Of a DNA stretch of 32,361 nt, positions 1 to 8,058 are shown in pieces. The DNA lies in the NCBI GenBank assembly GCA_008015565.1, contig SSFV01000124.1:1-32361 (forward strand), written 5' to 3'. Both the position numbers and the translations under genes were made by a program. The stretch is from Nitrosomonas sp. (GTDB lineage: Bacteria; Pseudomonadota; Gammaproteobacteria; Burkholderiales; Nitrosomonadaceae). The notes below the pieces were generated by a model, which worked only from the letters and a program-made list of their open reading frames with translations, was not told where the DNA came from and did no database searches. The first letter of the stretch is position 1. Every line of letters starts with the position of its first letter.

Positions 1-1
1 A

Positions 2-226
2 CCTAAACCAGGTCTGGTTTTTCATAATGCCGTCGTTGAGCGATTCTTCGGTAGCCTGAAGCATGACTGGATTTTCAAAGTGGCCCAGCCTACACGCAAA
101 CATATGAAACAAGATGCAACGGATTATATTCGTTATTACAACAATGACCGGCTATATACAGCTAATGATGGAATGTCCCCGGTTAAATATGAAATGTCTC
201 TGATTAAAGTGTCAGGTTCTACTTGA
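2..226 (+). pseudogene. IS3-family transposase, C-terminal part, internally deleted
   Basis: The frame opens at the window edge and stops with TGA at 224-226. It reads PKPGLVFH, then directly NAVVERFFGSLKHDW, and ends with a YYNNDR...MSPVKYE segment. The second half is the typical C-terminus of an IS3-family DDE transposase, where the final catalytic Glu sits in the VERFFGSLK segment. In intact relatives, KPGLVFH is followed by SDRG.QY and a few dozen more residues before NAVVE. Here the two pieces are joined directly, so the second catalytic Asp (HSDRG) is missing. The joint lies near base 25. The element is therefore probably inactive. The N-terminal part is outside the window, so I cannot say whether the rest is intact. 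Confidence 0.8.
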
Positions 227-275
227 CCAGAACAGGGTACGTGAATTACCTGGTCAACTTTCGACCGGTGTCAAC
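224..275. repeat. Probable right end of the IS element, with inverted repeat
   Basis: TGACCAG at 224-230 is repeated in inverted form as CTGGTCA at 250-256, a 7-bp perfect stem starting at the transposase stop codon. The following bases to about 275 (TTTCGACCGGTGTCAA) look like a terminal inverted repeat of an IS3-type element. The partner left end is outside the window and no target duplication can be checked, so the boundary is a guess. Confidence 0.35.
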
Positions 276-740
276 AATTCTACTTTTTAGTGAATTTCTC
301 GTGTAGTAAAAATTCTCGCCGAAGTGATGCGGTAATTCTATTTACTTTTCTATGTAGAAGCGCATATTTAAATGATTGGCCAATAATGCTTCTTTGCTGC
401 TTGGGCTTTACGATACGTTCAATAGCTAATGTGAAATGTTTAAGTCGCTTATTGAGTTGTAAATAATTTCCTACAAGTAATTACCTTATCTCTTATTAAA
501 AAATAATCACTTACTGACGGAATAGTTTTTTTTATATTCCGTAATGGTGTTTTTGAAGTTTCGGAATTGGTTGCAAATATTGAAAACATCAATTTTCATT
601 TTTACAAAAAATGCCAATATTTTATAAGTGAGTTAGGTAGATGTTTAGTTTCTTTATCAGAAGCCTAATTAGCAAATAGTCGACTTAAATCAGTTTTAAT
701 CGATTCAGGAAATATAAAAATAAGCGTGAGGAACGTAACG
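276..740. other. AT-rich intergenic region upstream of the chemotaxis genes
   Basis: About 460 bases of AT-rich sequence between the IS end and the CheW-like gene. I found no convincing reading frame on either strand, no RNA gene and no good match to a sigma-28 flagellar promoter. The promoter for the chemotaxis genes should lie here, but I cannot place it. A Shine-Dalgarno GAGGAA at 728-733 belongs to the downstream gene. Confidence 0.5.
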
Positions 741-1253
741 ATGCTACAGGAACAAATTATAAATAATGTTATTGAACCAGCTGGTAAAGTTATCAGCCAA
801 GTGACCAACGAATTTCTCATTTTTCGTTTAGGAGAGGAAGAATACGGGATAGCAATATTGAAAGTGCAAGAAATTCGCGGTTATGACGCCATTACTCAAA
901 TTGCCAATGTTCCTGAATTTATCAAAGGCGTAATTAATCTTCGTGGAATCATCGTACCAATTCTTGATATGCGGATTAAGTTCAGACTTGGCAGTGCAAG
1001 CTACGACCAGTTTACGGTGGTTATCATATTGAATGTTGCAGGACGAGTGATGGGGATCGTAGTGGATGGTGTTTCAGACGTGATTAACCTTGATGCCGGG
1101 CAGGTTAAACCCGCACCTGGACTTGGATCGGTAATTGATATCGAATTTATCATGGGGTTAGGTACAGTCGATGAACGAATGTTAATACTGATAGATATCG
1201 AAAAGATGATGAGTAGTGATGATATGGGTTTGATTGAACGGAGTATTAACTAA
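741..1253 (+). CDS. cheW: CheW-like chemotaxis adaptor protein
   Basis: A cytoplasmic adaptor that couples chemoreceptors to the CheA kinase. The protein has a single CheW-type SH3-like fold: the FLIFRLGEEEYGIAI strand near residue 25, the VQEIRGYDAITQIANVP segment, the hallmark GVINLRGIIVPILDMR motif near residues 62-77, and the VDGVSDVINL segment. The frame is open from a GTG at 726, but the ATG at 741 is preferred because GAGGAA sits 7-8 bases upstream; this gives 170 residues, a normal CheW length. It is followed after 47 bases by a chemoreceptor on the same strand, so the two are probably cotranscribed. No cheA, cheY or cheR is in the window; the kinase must be elsewhere. Confidence 0.9.
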   Translation: MLQEQIINNVIEPAGKVISQVTNEFLIFRLGEEEYGIAILKVQEIRGYDAITQIANVPEFIKGVINLRGIIVPILDMRIKFRLGSASYDQFTVVIILNVAGRVMGIVVDGVSDVINLDAGQVKPAPGLGSVIDIEFIMGLGTVDERMLILIDIEKMMSSDDMGLIERSIN

Positions 1254-1300
1254 TGGCTGGAATGGGTATTTTTTGATAAAGAAATTTATAGGAGATTCAG

Positions 1301-3028
1301 ATGGTTAAAAACATGACAATAAAATCGCGTTTGGTTTTTGTGATTGGCTTACTTTCTATATTGCTGATCGGTGTCGGAGCTTTGGGTATTTATGGATTGA
1401 ATCAAACCAATGATTCATTTAAAGGGGTTTATGAGGATCGTGCGGTTCCGTTAGGGGATCTCGCCTTAATTCTGGATCGTGTACAGCGTGCACGTTTGAA
1501 TACGACAATGTCTGCTTTTGGGAGGAGTGCCGAAATCGTAAAAGAAAGACAAACATTGAATATGCAAAGAGATGCCGAGATTGAAAGTACATGGCAAAAA
1601 TATATGGCGACAAAATTGACGCCTGAAGAGGTAATACTGGCGGATAATTTCAGCCAGCAATGGAAGATATATCAAGATTCGCGCAACAGGACAATGGCTT
1701 TTGCCTCAGCGGGTGATTATGATGCTGCGATTGCAAATTTGACAGGTGATGCTGCAGCCAAATTTGATGCGGCACATGCTGCCATATTTAAACTGCTCGA
1801 ATTGCAACGCGATGAGTCGGCAAAGGAGTATTTAGAGGCTCAGAATAATTACCAAAACATTTTCCTGACTTCTGTCTTGGTGATTGGTTTGGGAATATTT
1901 CTCGCAGCTTTAATCGGTTTCCTATTGATTCGGGCGATACTTGGTCCATTGAATGAGGCTGTAGCTGTGGCTAATGCAGTGGCTTCCGGTGATTTAACTA
2001 GCCGCATTGAAGTTAATTCTACCAATGAAACCGGTCGTTTACTGCAAGCGTTAAAAACCATGAATGACAATCTGATTGATCTTGTGAGCAGGGTGCGTAC
2101 GGGAACGGATCAAATTGTAACTGCTTCCGGTGAAATTGCTTCCGGTAATTCTGATCTGAGTCAACGGACAGAAGAGCAAGCCTCTAGTTTGGAAGAAACT
2201 GCTGCTTCAATGGAAGAGCTAACTTCTACCGTCAAGCAGAATGCAGATAATGCCCGACAGGCAAATCAACTGGCAGCTGGTGCATCTGAGGTTGCGGTGA
2301 AGGGTGGCGCGGTAGTTGGGCAAGTAGTGCAAACTATGAATTCGATCAACGAAAGCTCTAAGAAAATAGTTGATATTATCAGCGTCATCGATGGTATTGC
2401 ATTTCAGACTAACATCTTGGCATTGAATGCTGCGGTGGAAGCAGCGCGAGCAGGAGAGCAAGGTCGCGGGTTTGCTGTGGTCGCAACTGAAGTACGTACT
2501 TTGGCGCAACGTTCTGCAGCTGCAGCTAAAGAAATAAAGGAATTGATCAATGATTCGGTAGCGAAAGTGGATGACGGGACTCGCTTAGTAGATGAAGCAG
2601 GCGTGACAATGGATGAAATCGTTAATGCAGTTAAACGTGTTACTGACATCATGAATGAGATTTCCGCTGCATCAAACGAACAAAGTTCTGGTATCGAACA
2701 AGTAAATCAAGCTGTAACACAAATGGATGAAGTCACACAGCAAAATGCTGCATTGGTGGAAGAAGCGGCCGCGGCGGCTCATTCTATGGATGATCAGGCA
2801 CAGGCTTTGATTCAAGCAGTTAGCGTCTTTAAATTATCTACTAGTAGCAGCCATTCCTTGGTTACACCTATCAAAAGAAGCAATCGTCCAACAGTGGCCA
2901 AGTTACCTAACCGCGGCTCTGCAACACGAAAAGCTATAGCGGCAAAAAAAGATACAGATTCTACGTCTGTGTCATCACAGCCGCGTAAGGTTGCAGCTGG
3001 CGGTGGCGGTGACTGGGAAGAATTTTAA
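1301..3028 (+). CDS. Methyl-accepting chemotaxis protein (Tar-like four-helix-bundle receptor)
   Basis: A 575-residue transmembrane chemoreceptor. A first membrane helix (about residues 11-31) is followed by a periplasmic four-helix-bundle ligand domain to about 188, a second membrane helix (about 189-210), a HAMP linker (about 210-262, with the GPL and SGDL positions) and a long antiparallel signalling coiled coil. The hairpin tip that binds CheA/CheW is canonical: [19 protein letters not shown] begins at residue 368. The protein ends in GGGGDWEEF. The final xWxxF resembles the NWETF pentapeptide that tethers CheR/CheB in enteric receptors, and the glycine linker before it fits. AGGAG lies just upstream of the ATG. 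The ligand is unknown. It is closely related to the next gene in the sensor half. Confidence 0.95.
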   Translation: MVKNMTIKSRLVFVIGLLSILLIGVGALGIYGLNQTNDSFKGVYEDRAVPLGDLALILDRVQRARLNTTMSAFGRSAEIVKERQTLNMQRDAEIESTWQKYMATKLTPEEVILADNFSQQWKIYQDSRNRTMAFASAGDYDAAIANLTGDAAAKFDAAHAAIFKLLELQRDESAKEYLEAQNNYQNIFLTSVLVIGLGIFLAALIGFLLIRAILGPLNEAVAVANAVASGDLTSRIEVNSTNETGRLLQALKTMNDNLIDLVSRVRTGTDQIVTASGEIASGNSDLSQRTEEQASSLEETAASMEELTSTVKQNADNARQANQLAAGASEVAVKGGAVVGQVVQTMNSINESSKKIVDIISVIDGIAFQTNILALNAAVEAARAGEQGRGFAVVATEVRTLAQRSAAAAKEIKELINDSVAKVDDGTRLVDEAGVTMDEIVNAVKRVTDIMNEISAASNEQSSGIEQVNQAVTQMDEVTQQNAALVEEAAAAAHSMDDQAQALIQAVSVFKLSTSSSHSLVTPIKRSNRPTVAKLPNRGSATRKAIAAKKDTDSTSVSSQPRKVAAGGGGDWEEF

Positions 3029-3046
3029 TATCATATGTAGTGTTAG

Positions 3047-3074
3047 AACACCATCTGATAGGCAGATGGTGTTT
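3047..3074 (+). terminator. Strong hairpin after the chemoreceptor gene
   Basis: AACACCATCTG at 3047-3057 pairs perfectly with CAGATGGTGTT at 3063-3073 (11 bp, 5-base loop). Only three T follow, so it is either a weak intrinsic terminator or an mRNA-stabilising stem. It lies 19 bases after the receptor stop codon and would separate this gene from its decayed copy. Confidence 0.6.
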
Positions 3075-3147
3075 CCAATTAATCCCATACGTACGAACAA
3101 CAATCAAATCGGTTACTTAGTTTTTACTCTGTGAAACGGTTATTGCT

Positions 3148-4545
3148 ATGCAGAAAAAATCACAGTCAGCATTTGGTATTGTTTTGCTATCTTTGCTATT
3201 AGCCTGCCTGGGAAGCATAGGGAGCTTGGGTATGTATGGCTTAGATCAAACGAATCATTCTTTCAAAGAGATTTATAAAGACCGTGTTGTTTTAATGGGA
3301 GATTTGGGTCTAATCCTGGATCGAATACAGCAAGAGCGGCTTGCTGCAGTGATATCGGTATACGGAAGAAATGCTGAAAAAGTTAAAGAACAGAAAAAGA
3401 CGATTCAGCAGCTTGACGCTGAGATTATCAATGTGTGGCAAAAGTATATGGCCACAAAATTGACCGTTGAAGAAATAAAATTAGCAGAAGATTTTAAGCA
3501 TCTGTGGAAGCTTTTCATGGACTCTTATAATCACACTATGACGTTAGCAGCTGATGGAGATTATGATGCTGCAATGATAATTCTGAATACCGATACGAAG
3601 TTGAAATTTGAGCCGCTATATGTGACGATGTTAAGGCTGCTTGAATTGCAACGTAATGTGAAAGTTGCAGAGTATTCAGCTTCGGAAGACCGGTATCAAG
3701 ATATTTTTGGTATTACACTACTCATGATGGTAATGGGTATCCTTTCGACGTTATTTGTCGGATTTATATTGTTGCGTGGGAATACAAATTCTGTAAAAGA
3801 CATAGCACTTGTTGTAAGAACTGACAGTTCTGGAACTTCGATTAACTGCAAAGCGATCTCAAAGAATAAGACCGACCGCCTTGTGTATACTTTAAAAGCA
3901 CTGAATAGCAAGTTGATTGATTTAGTTTGTTCAGTACCTATAAATTTGTACAAATTTTCTACAGCTGTTTCGACTGAAAACGATACAACTCCAGCAGCCC
4001 GGCAGGAATTTGAGAATGCTCATAACCAAGATTCAGAAAAAATTGCAGAGCATATCGATGCCATCAAAAGCATCGTCTTACAAACTACTGCCTTAGCATT
4101 AAATGAAATTCATGCACATACACAAACAGATGAAAAAGAACATGGCGTTAAGGTATCGATAGCAAAATCGGATACACTGAGGCAAGACTACGAAGTAGCA
4201 AGCGGAAAAATTAGGGAAGTAATCAATAACCTAAACCATGGTGTTAGAAAAATCAAAGAAGACAATGACTTGGCTGATGTGCAAACAAATATGGCTAACC
4301 TGTCGGAAATTGTGAGTGAGATATTTTCCATTATGCAAATATCAAGGGCTAGTGCCGAACAACCTGTTTATTTAGCGCAGCAAATTAACGAAACGGAACA
4401 ACAAAAAGCTATCTTACCGGAAGAGCAAATTGCAGTTAAGTCAATCACTAACTCTGAAGATGGTTCCCTAAAAGATACGGCAATCCTTACGGTAGTTAAT
4501 AATCGATGGAATAAATTTAATTGTAAGAACAATTCATTAGAATAG
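3148..4545 (+). CDS. Degenerate chemoreceptor paralogue with damaged signalling domain
   Basis: A 465-residue open frame clearly duplicated from the preceding receptor. The two align almost without gaps from the first membrane helix to the end of HAMP (shared [28 protein letters not shown] and GDYDAA segments). After HAMP the copy has lost about 55 residues of the descending signalling helix: the distance from LIDLV to the QT of the hairpin is 56 residues instead of 111. The ascending helix is near full length. The CheA/CheW-binding tip is eroded: LQTTALALNEIHAHTQTDEKE replaces the invariant [15 protein letters not shown] lacks the conserved Pro and the GDL turn. A trace of the C-terminal pentapeptide remains (RWNKF), followed by eight extra residues. 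No good Shine-Dalgarno is visible. It may be a pseudogene that has not yet acquired a stop, or a non-signalling membrane protein. Confidence 0.85.
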   Translation: MQKKSQSAFGIVLLSLLLACLGSIGSLGMYGLDQTNHSFKEIYKDRVVLMGDLGLILDRIQQERLAAVISVYGRNAEKVKEQKKTIQQLDAEIINVWQKYMATKLTVEEIKLAEDFKHLWKLFMDSYNHTMTLAADGDYDAAMIILNTDTKLKFEPLYVTMLRLLELQRNVKVAEYSASEDRYQDIFGITLLMMVMGILSTLFVGFILLRGNTNSVKDIALVVRTDSSGTSINCKAISKNKTDRLVYTLKALNSKLIDLVCSVPINLYKFSTAVSTENDTTPAARQEFENAHNQDSEKIAEHIDAIKSIVLQTTALALNEIHAHTQTDEKEHGVKVSIAKSDTLRQDYEVASGKIREVINNLNHGVRKIKEDNDLADVQTNMANLSEIVSEIFSIMQISRASAEQPVYLAQQINETEQQKAILPEEQIAVKSITNSEDGSLKDTAILTVVNNRWNKFNCKNNSLE

Positions 4546-4668
4546 CGCGTTAAAAAATGCCAGAAAATATTAAGCTTATTCGCAACGAATAGATTTTTTG
4601 GAGACTTATTACAGGATTTTGCAAAGGTCCGGGATATAATTCAGTATTTAAATTTTTACTGTACTAAC

Positions 4669-5208
4669 ATGCAGAAACCTGAGCCGCCTGTTTTGCAACC
4701 TTTTAAATTCGTTTTTAGTTGGCGTCGTTTCTTTTTGCACTTCGCCATTATGGGCTTTTGTGTGATACTCGGTTTACTTACGTGGTATTTTTCTAAACCC
4801 CAAAGTATAAGGTTTTATGAAACAAAAGCAGAACCTTTAATGACTTCCGTTGTTTCCGGTATTGATTTAGCCCTGGATGCTGGCAGCTCTGTTGCTGTGA
4901 AAGATAGCCACCCTATGCAAGTTGAACTGTTTAAAGGAAGTGCATATTTTGAAATTAATACGAGTGCTGTCAATACACTTGAGGTCAAAGTCGGCAGAGT
5001 GGTCATCAGAGATATTGGAACGCGCTTCAGCATTCGTATGAACAAAGATGGTAGTGCAAATGTGGCGGTCGCGGAGGGGTATGTGAAGATTTATGTCTCA
5101 TCCGGAGCTTTCCAGATCAATGCGCTTGAACAGGCTGATTTTGATGACCACAATATTAGCAAACATAGACTGGTGACTGAGCGTGATATCGCTCCTTGGC
5201 ATCATTAA
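4669..5208 (+). CDS. Orphan FecR-domain membrane protein
   Basis: A 179-residue protein with a short cytoplasmic N-terminus (about 22 residues), one membrane helix (about 23-43, FFLHFAIMGFCVILGLLTW) and a periplasmic FecR domain. FecR hallmarks are visible: LALDAGSSVAVKD, VELFKGSAYFEIN, VVIRDIGTRFSIRM and VAVAEGYVKIY. Classical FecR proteins are anti-sigma regulators with a longer cytoplasmic anti-sigma region and a C-terminal STN-binding tail, and they sit beside an ECF sigma factor and a TonB receptor. None of these is present here: there is too little N-terminal sequence to hold a sigma factor and no sigma gene nearby. It may be a FecR-fold periplasmic protein with another role. No obvious Shine-Dalgarno precedes the ATG, so the start is uncertain. 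Confidence 0.75.
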   Translation: MQKPEPPVLQPFKFVFSWRRFFLHFAIMGFCVILGLLTWYFSKPQSIRFYETKAEPLMTSVVSGIDLALDAGSSVAVKDSHPMQVELFKGSAYFEINTSAVNTLEVKVGRVVIRDIGTRFSIRMNKDGSANVAVAEGYVKIYVSSGAFQINALEQADFDDHNISKHRLVTERDIAPWHH

Positions 5209-5394
5209 TCTGTTGCGGTTGTGTCTTGACGGTTACTCGATTTGACGATGTGCCTGTTCGATCCAATTGAGATATTCAAGCCGACATTTTATTGTCGCAC
5301 CTCCTGGCGTCAATGTATGTTTCTTCGGCTAATCGTTGAGTTAGTGCACTGAGTATGACAAATGAATTTAACTTGCTGAGAAAAGGTTCGGATT

Positions 5395-5547
5395 ATGAAA
5401 AAATTTATCATGATTGGCTCTTTAGTTTTTTCTATAACTCTCTATGGATATTTTGTGCTAACAGGCGAGGAAGCCGTGCTTGCCTATGTATTATTAGGAT
5501 TGCTTGCTGCATTTGTTTGTGCAATGTTATATCTAACAGAAAAATAG
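5395..5547 (+). CDS. Small two-helix membrane protein, 50 residues
   Basis: An ATG at 5395 preceded by AAGG (5383-5386, 8 bases away) opens a 50-codon frame ending in TAG at 5545-5547. The peptide begins MKKFIMIGSLVFSITLYGYF, passes through a short polar turn (LTGEEA) and continues with VLAYVLLGLLAAFVCAMLYL before TEK. That is two hydrophobic stretches around an acidic loop, typical of a small inner-membrane protein. I do not recognise a family. A longer overlapping frame (5355-5687) has no hydropathy pattern or start signal and is a shadow. The gene converges on the DUF4139 gene. Confidence 0.6.
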   Translation: MKKFIMIGSLVFSITLYGYFVLTGEEAVLAYVLLGLLAAFVCAMLYLTEK

Positions 5548-5600
5548 CGATAAAAGATAGAGAGCGCTTGTTTCTAAATCCACCGAATTCTTTTCATTTA

Positions 5601-7115
5601 TTAATATTTGACACGAACCCGATAGATAAGCTTTGTCTCATTATCGGCAGCTACGGGTACTTTCCATTCGACTTGGCCAGCCTTTAGTTTTGTATGAGGT
5701 AAAGACTCTGAAATAATTGTCCAATCACCAGGAATGGGTTCTCGGACTTGAACAACGACGGCCTCTTTTTTTGCATTTCTTAGCGTGATTTGATAAGCGC
5801 TTTCAAAAATGCTGCCATGTTGCATAGTACCTCCAAGTTGCTGGAAATCGGTTTGGACTTTATCAGCCGTGATATCAAATATCTTCCCTAATTGAAGACG
5901 GATCAATGCGTTACTGGCTGCATGGTCGATGTAATCTTCTCCTATATATTGACTCTCACTCTGGAAATCCTTTTTGTAAACACGAATAATACCTTTTGGC
6001 AGAGGAATGCCTAGACCTTCACCTGTATTACGAAAATTGATAAACACATTGATTTTGTATGGCTGGTTAATCGAATCGTGTCTCGACGAATAATAGTAAT
6101 CTGCACCCTCTAGTACATATTCTTTGTTAAAAGGAATATTTGTTGCAGACATGAGCGCAACTTGCTTAGTTTGATTCTCTGCAAGCGTGGTAAGGTGAGG
6201 CAAGTTATAGAGATGGTATTCAAACAATGATTCCTGTTTCATTTGTGCAACATCGGCAGACTCTGCTGCAAACGCCATCATTTTTTGGTTGATGTGATGG
6301 GCAGGCTGAGCACGGTTAATGTCGCCCGAGACCAAATGCAGCTTTACATTCTGATAAGTCATGCCACTTTGATTCGTCAGCGTGACAAAGCTATTCACAT
6401 CGAGCATATGATTTGTTTCGTTCAGGGCAATGACATAATCAGCGCGCCACGATAGGCCTTCTGTCAAATAAGAAAGTTCCAGATCATGCGTGCCCTGTGG
6501 TGAGTTCAATAGCGAGATCAGTAAAGTAGGCTTGTCGCGCAAGTCTCTTGGCACGCCTGGAAATATCAGCCGTCCTGGAGTGCCTGTTTCAATTCGATCA
6601 TCGAATTTTAGAATAATGCCTTCATTGATAGTCAGTATTGTCGCAGTCTCGCTTGTTTCAATACCCGATACTGGATTCGTTCGAATAACTTTGATTTCCT
6701 TTCCTATATATTTTTCTAAAAGTTTGTTCGGTGTCAGAAGATCAAAATCGAAATTTTGTTCGAGTAATTGGAATTCTCCAGGTGCTGTAAGATTACGTAA
6801 AATCGCCGTCTCGGAACGAATCTGGGTCGATACATTGCGCCAGGCCAATCGATTAACACCCTGATCCAGATTGACATTGCGTGTATCCTTGATTAGAGCC
6901 AGATTCTCATTGTAAATAGTAATGGAGACGCTTTTTTGATCTTGCGCTGTTGATACTTTTTCTTCTATTGACCCTGCAAATGAGCAGGTTGCAATGGTCA
7001 AAAAGTTCAGTAGTAGGACCGCCATTATGGGGTACTTGCCACGATTATAGTTATGTTCCAGCTGTTCCAACATCTCTGAAAATCCAATTTTGGTCATCAT
7101 GATAAATATTCTCAC
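5601..7115 (-). CDS. DUF4139 domain-containing secreted or membrane-anchored protein
   Basis: A 504-residue protein of the DUF4139 family (related to the C-terminal part of mucoidy-inhibitor A-like proteins); molecular function unknown. Recognisable features are the opening strand VSITIYNENLALIKDTRNV, the LSYLTEGLSWRADYVIALN segment with TNQSGMTYQNVKLHLVSGD, and the closing beta-sandwich (NAKKEAVVVQVREPIPGDW, LKAGQVEWKVPV). A hydrophobic stretch MAVLLLNFLTIATCSFAG at about residues 31-48 looks like a signal peptide ending AG|S. The 30 residues before it are unusually long for a signal n-region, so the real start may be the ATG at 7100, the ATG at 7073 or the ATG of MAVLLL (about 7025) rather than the GTG at 7115; no Shine-Dalgarno decides. 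It is divergent from the tRNA-Leu gene. Confidence 0.8.
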   Translation of the reverse strand: MRIFIMMTKIGFSEMLEQLEHNYNRGKYPIMAVLLLNFLTIATCSFAGSIEEKVSTAQDQKSVSITIYNENLALIKDTRNVNLDQGVNRLAWRNVSTQIRSETAILRNLTAPGEFQLLEQNFDFDLLTPNKLLEKYIGKEIKVIRTNPVSGIETSETATILTINEGIILKFDDRIETGTPGRLIFPGVPRDLRDKPTLLISLLNSPQGTHDLELSYLTEGLSWRADYVIALNETNHMLDVNSFVTLTNQSGMTYQNVKLHLVSGDINRAQPAHHINQKMMAFAAESADVAQMKQESLFEYHLYNLPHLTTLAENQTKQVALMSATNIPFNKEYVLEGADYYYSSRHDSINQPYKINVFINFRNTGEGLGIPLPKGIIRVYKKDFQSESQYIGEDYIDHAASNALIRLQLGKIFDITADKVQTDFQQLGGTMQHGSIFESAYQITLRNAKKEAVVVQVREPIPGDWTIISESLPHTKLKAGQVEWKVPVAADNETKLIYRVRVKY

Positions 7116-7168
7116 TCAATGTAAGATTAGCGAATAATAAGCCATATTAAAATGTCTCGCTTTCGGGT

Positions 7169-7174
7169 TATAAT
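7169..7174 (+). promoter_or_regulatory. -10 box of the tRNA-Leu promoter
   Basis: A perfect TATAAT lies 58 bases upstream of the mature tRNA 5' end. The -35 position at 17-bp spacing (7146-7151, ATTAAA) is poor. The GC-rich stretch GCCGCC just after the box fits a discriminator of a stable-RNA promoter. This would give a leader of about 50 bases removed by processing. Confidence 0.55.
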
Positions 7175-7232
7175 GCCGCCTGCACTTCATACCTGTCTGC
7201 AGCAGAAATACCGCTCGCAGACATTTTCAAGT

Positions 7233-7322
7233 GCCCGGGTGGTGAAATAGGTAGACACAAGGGACTTAAAATCCCTCGGGCTTAAACCGCCCATGCCGGT
7301 TCGACTCCGGCCCCGGGCACCA
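7233..7322 (+). tRNA. tRNA-Leu, anticodon UAA
   Basis: A complete class II tRNA. The acceptor arms GCCCGGG (7233-7239) and CCCGGGC (7312-7318) pair perfectly. The discriminator is A and the terminal CCA is encoded (7320-7322). The anticodon stem AGGGA/TCCCT encloses the loop CTTAAAA, giving anticodon UAA (reads UUA and UUG). A long variable arm (CGGGCTTAAACCGCCC region) and a T arm GCCGG/CCGGC with TTCGACT loop are present. The A-discriminator and long variable arm are leucine identity features. Confidence 0.97.
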
Positions 7323-7338
7323 CGATTTAGAAAATCGT
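7322..7338 (+). repeat. Short hairpin directly after tRNA-Leu
   Basis: ACGATTT (7322-7328) pairs with AAATCGT (7332-7338) around a 3-base loop, using the last A of the encoded CCA. There is no T-run, so this is more likely a processing signal or weak pause site than a complete terminator. Confidence 0.3.
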
Positions 7339-7361
7339 AGTATCAACGGGATATTTGACCT

Positions 7362-7448
7362 ATGTCAGATTTAATAGAAATTACCTTTTATTCTGTGATT
7401 GCTTTAGTTGCAGGATTTATTATCGCTCAGAAATTTCTTAATAAATAA
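7362..7448 (+). CDS. Possible 28-residue single-helix membrane peptide
   Basis: An ATG at 7362 opens a 28-codon frame ending in TAA at 7446-7448. The peptide MSDLIEITFYSVIALVAGF continues with IIAQKFLNK: a short acidic start, one hydrophobic helix of about 17 residues and a basic tail, which gives an N-out or N-in single-span topology. The Shine-Dalgarno is poor (a GGG about 12 bases upstream). It starts 40 bases after the tRNA. The hydropathy pattern is suggestive but the frame is short enough to occur by chance. Confidence 0.3.
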   Translation: MSDLIEITFYSVIALVAGFIIAQKFLNK

Positions 7449-8058
7449 GACAATTTTTGAATGATGTGTAATTTTTCTGTTTGATTTTCTTTCGCCATTT
7501 CTGTTTTCGGTTAAATCATCTGCAACAATTTTACAAACATCAATACATTCGCATTGTTATTGAAAAAAGTATTGAATCGCCCTAGGCTAGTTAGGGCGAT
7601 CTCTAGTTTGGATTGTAATTTAGTCCACAATCAAGCTCTACTACTAACCTGGCAATTTGCCATCTGATATTGTTGATTTACTCTTTGCGAGTGCACGATT
7701 TTGTTAAAAACGTAATTATAATTTGTGTAACTTTTATACAAATGCCGGAAAAGCAATGTTCGTTTGAGTTTATTGAATAACATGCTGTATTAATGCTATT
7801 TTTAATGAATGATTGATACCGAAGCGGGAAAGAATCAGATAAAATGACCCTCTGACTTTAAATTCAGAGAACTATTTATATGAATTTATAAATTATTACT
7901 TATTACTGAGAAATTTAGTCAGGCCCAGAAACTAAATTGATACGAACCATTATGATTGACATAGTAAATTAACCTAAATTCGACAGACTTTTTGCTTGCA
8001 TAAAGCCCTGCAGTTTTTACAATACTGGCTGTAATAAATAAAAAAAGAAAAAGGTGAT
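7449..8058. other. Long intergenic region with hairpins, no gene seen
   Basis: About 610 AT-rich bases between tRNA-Leu and the SGNH gene. One clear stem is ATCGCCCT (7576-7583) with AGGGCGAT (7593-7600), 8 bp perfect with a 9-base loop and no T-run. Two smaller ones lie just after: GATTGT with ACAATC near 7613-7630, and TGGCA with TGCCA near 7651-7663. No coding frame is convincing. A small RNA is possible but there is no direct support. An AAGGTG Shine-Dalgarno for the SGNH gene sits near 8050. Confidence 0.45.

Noticed and set aside
5355-5687. A 110-codon plus-strand frame
   Set aside because: It overlaps the 50-residue membrane protein in another frame and the 3' end of the DUF4139 gene, and has no start signal or recognisable content.
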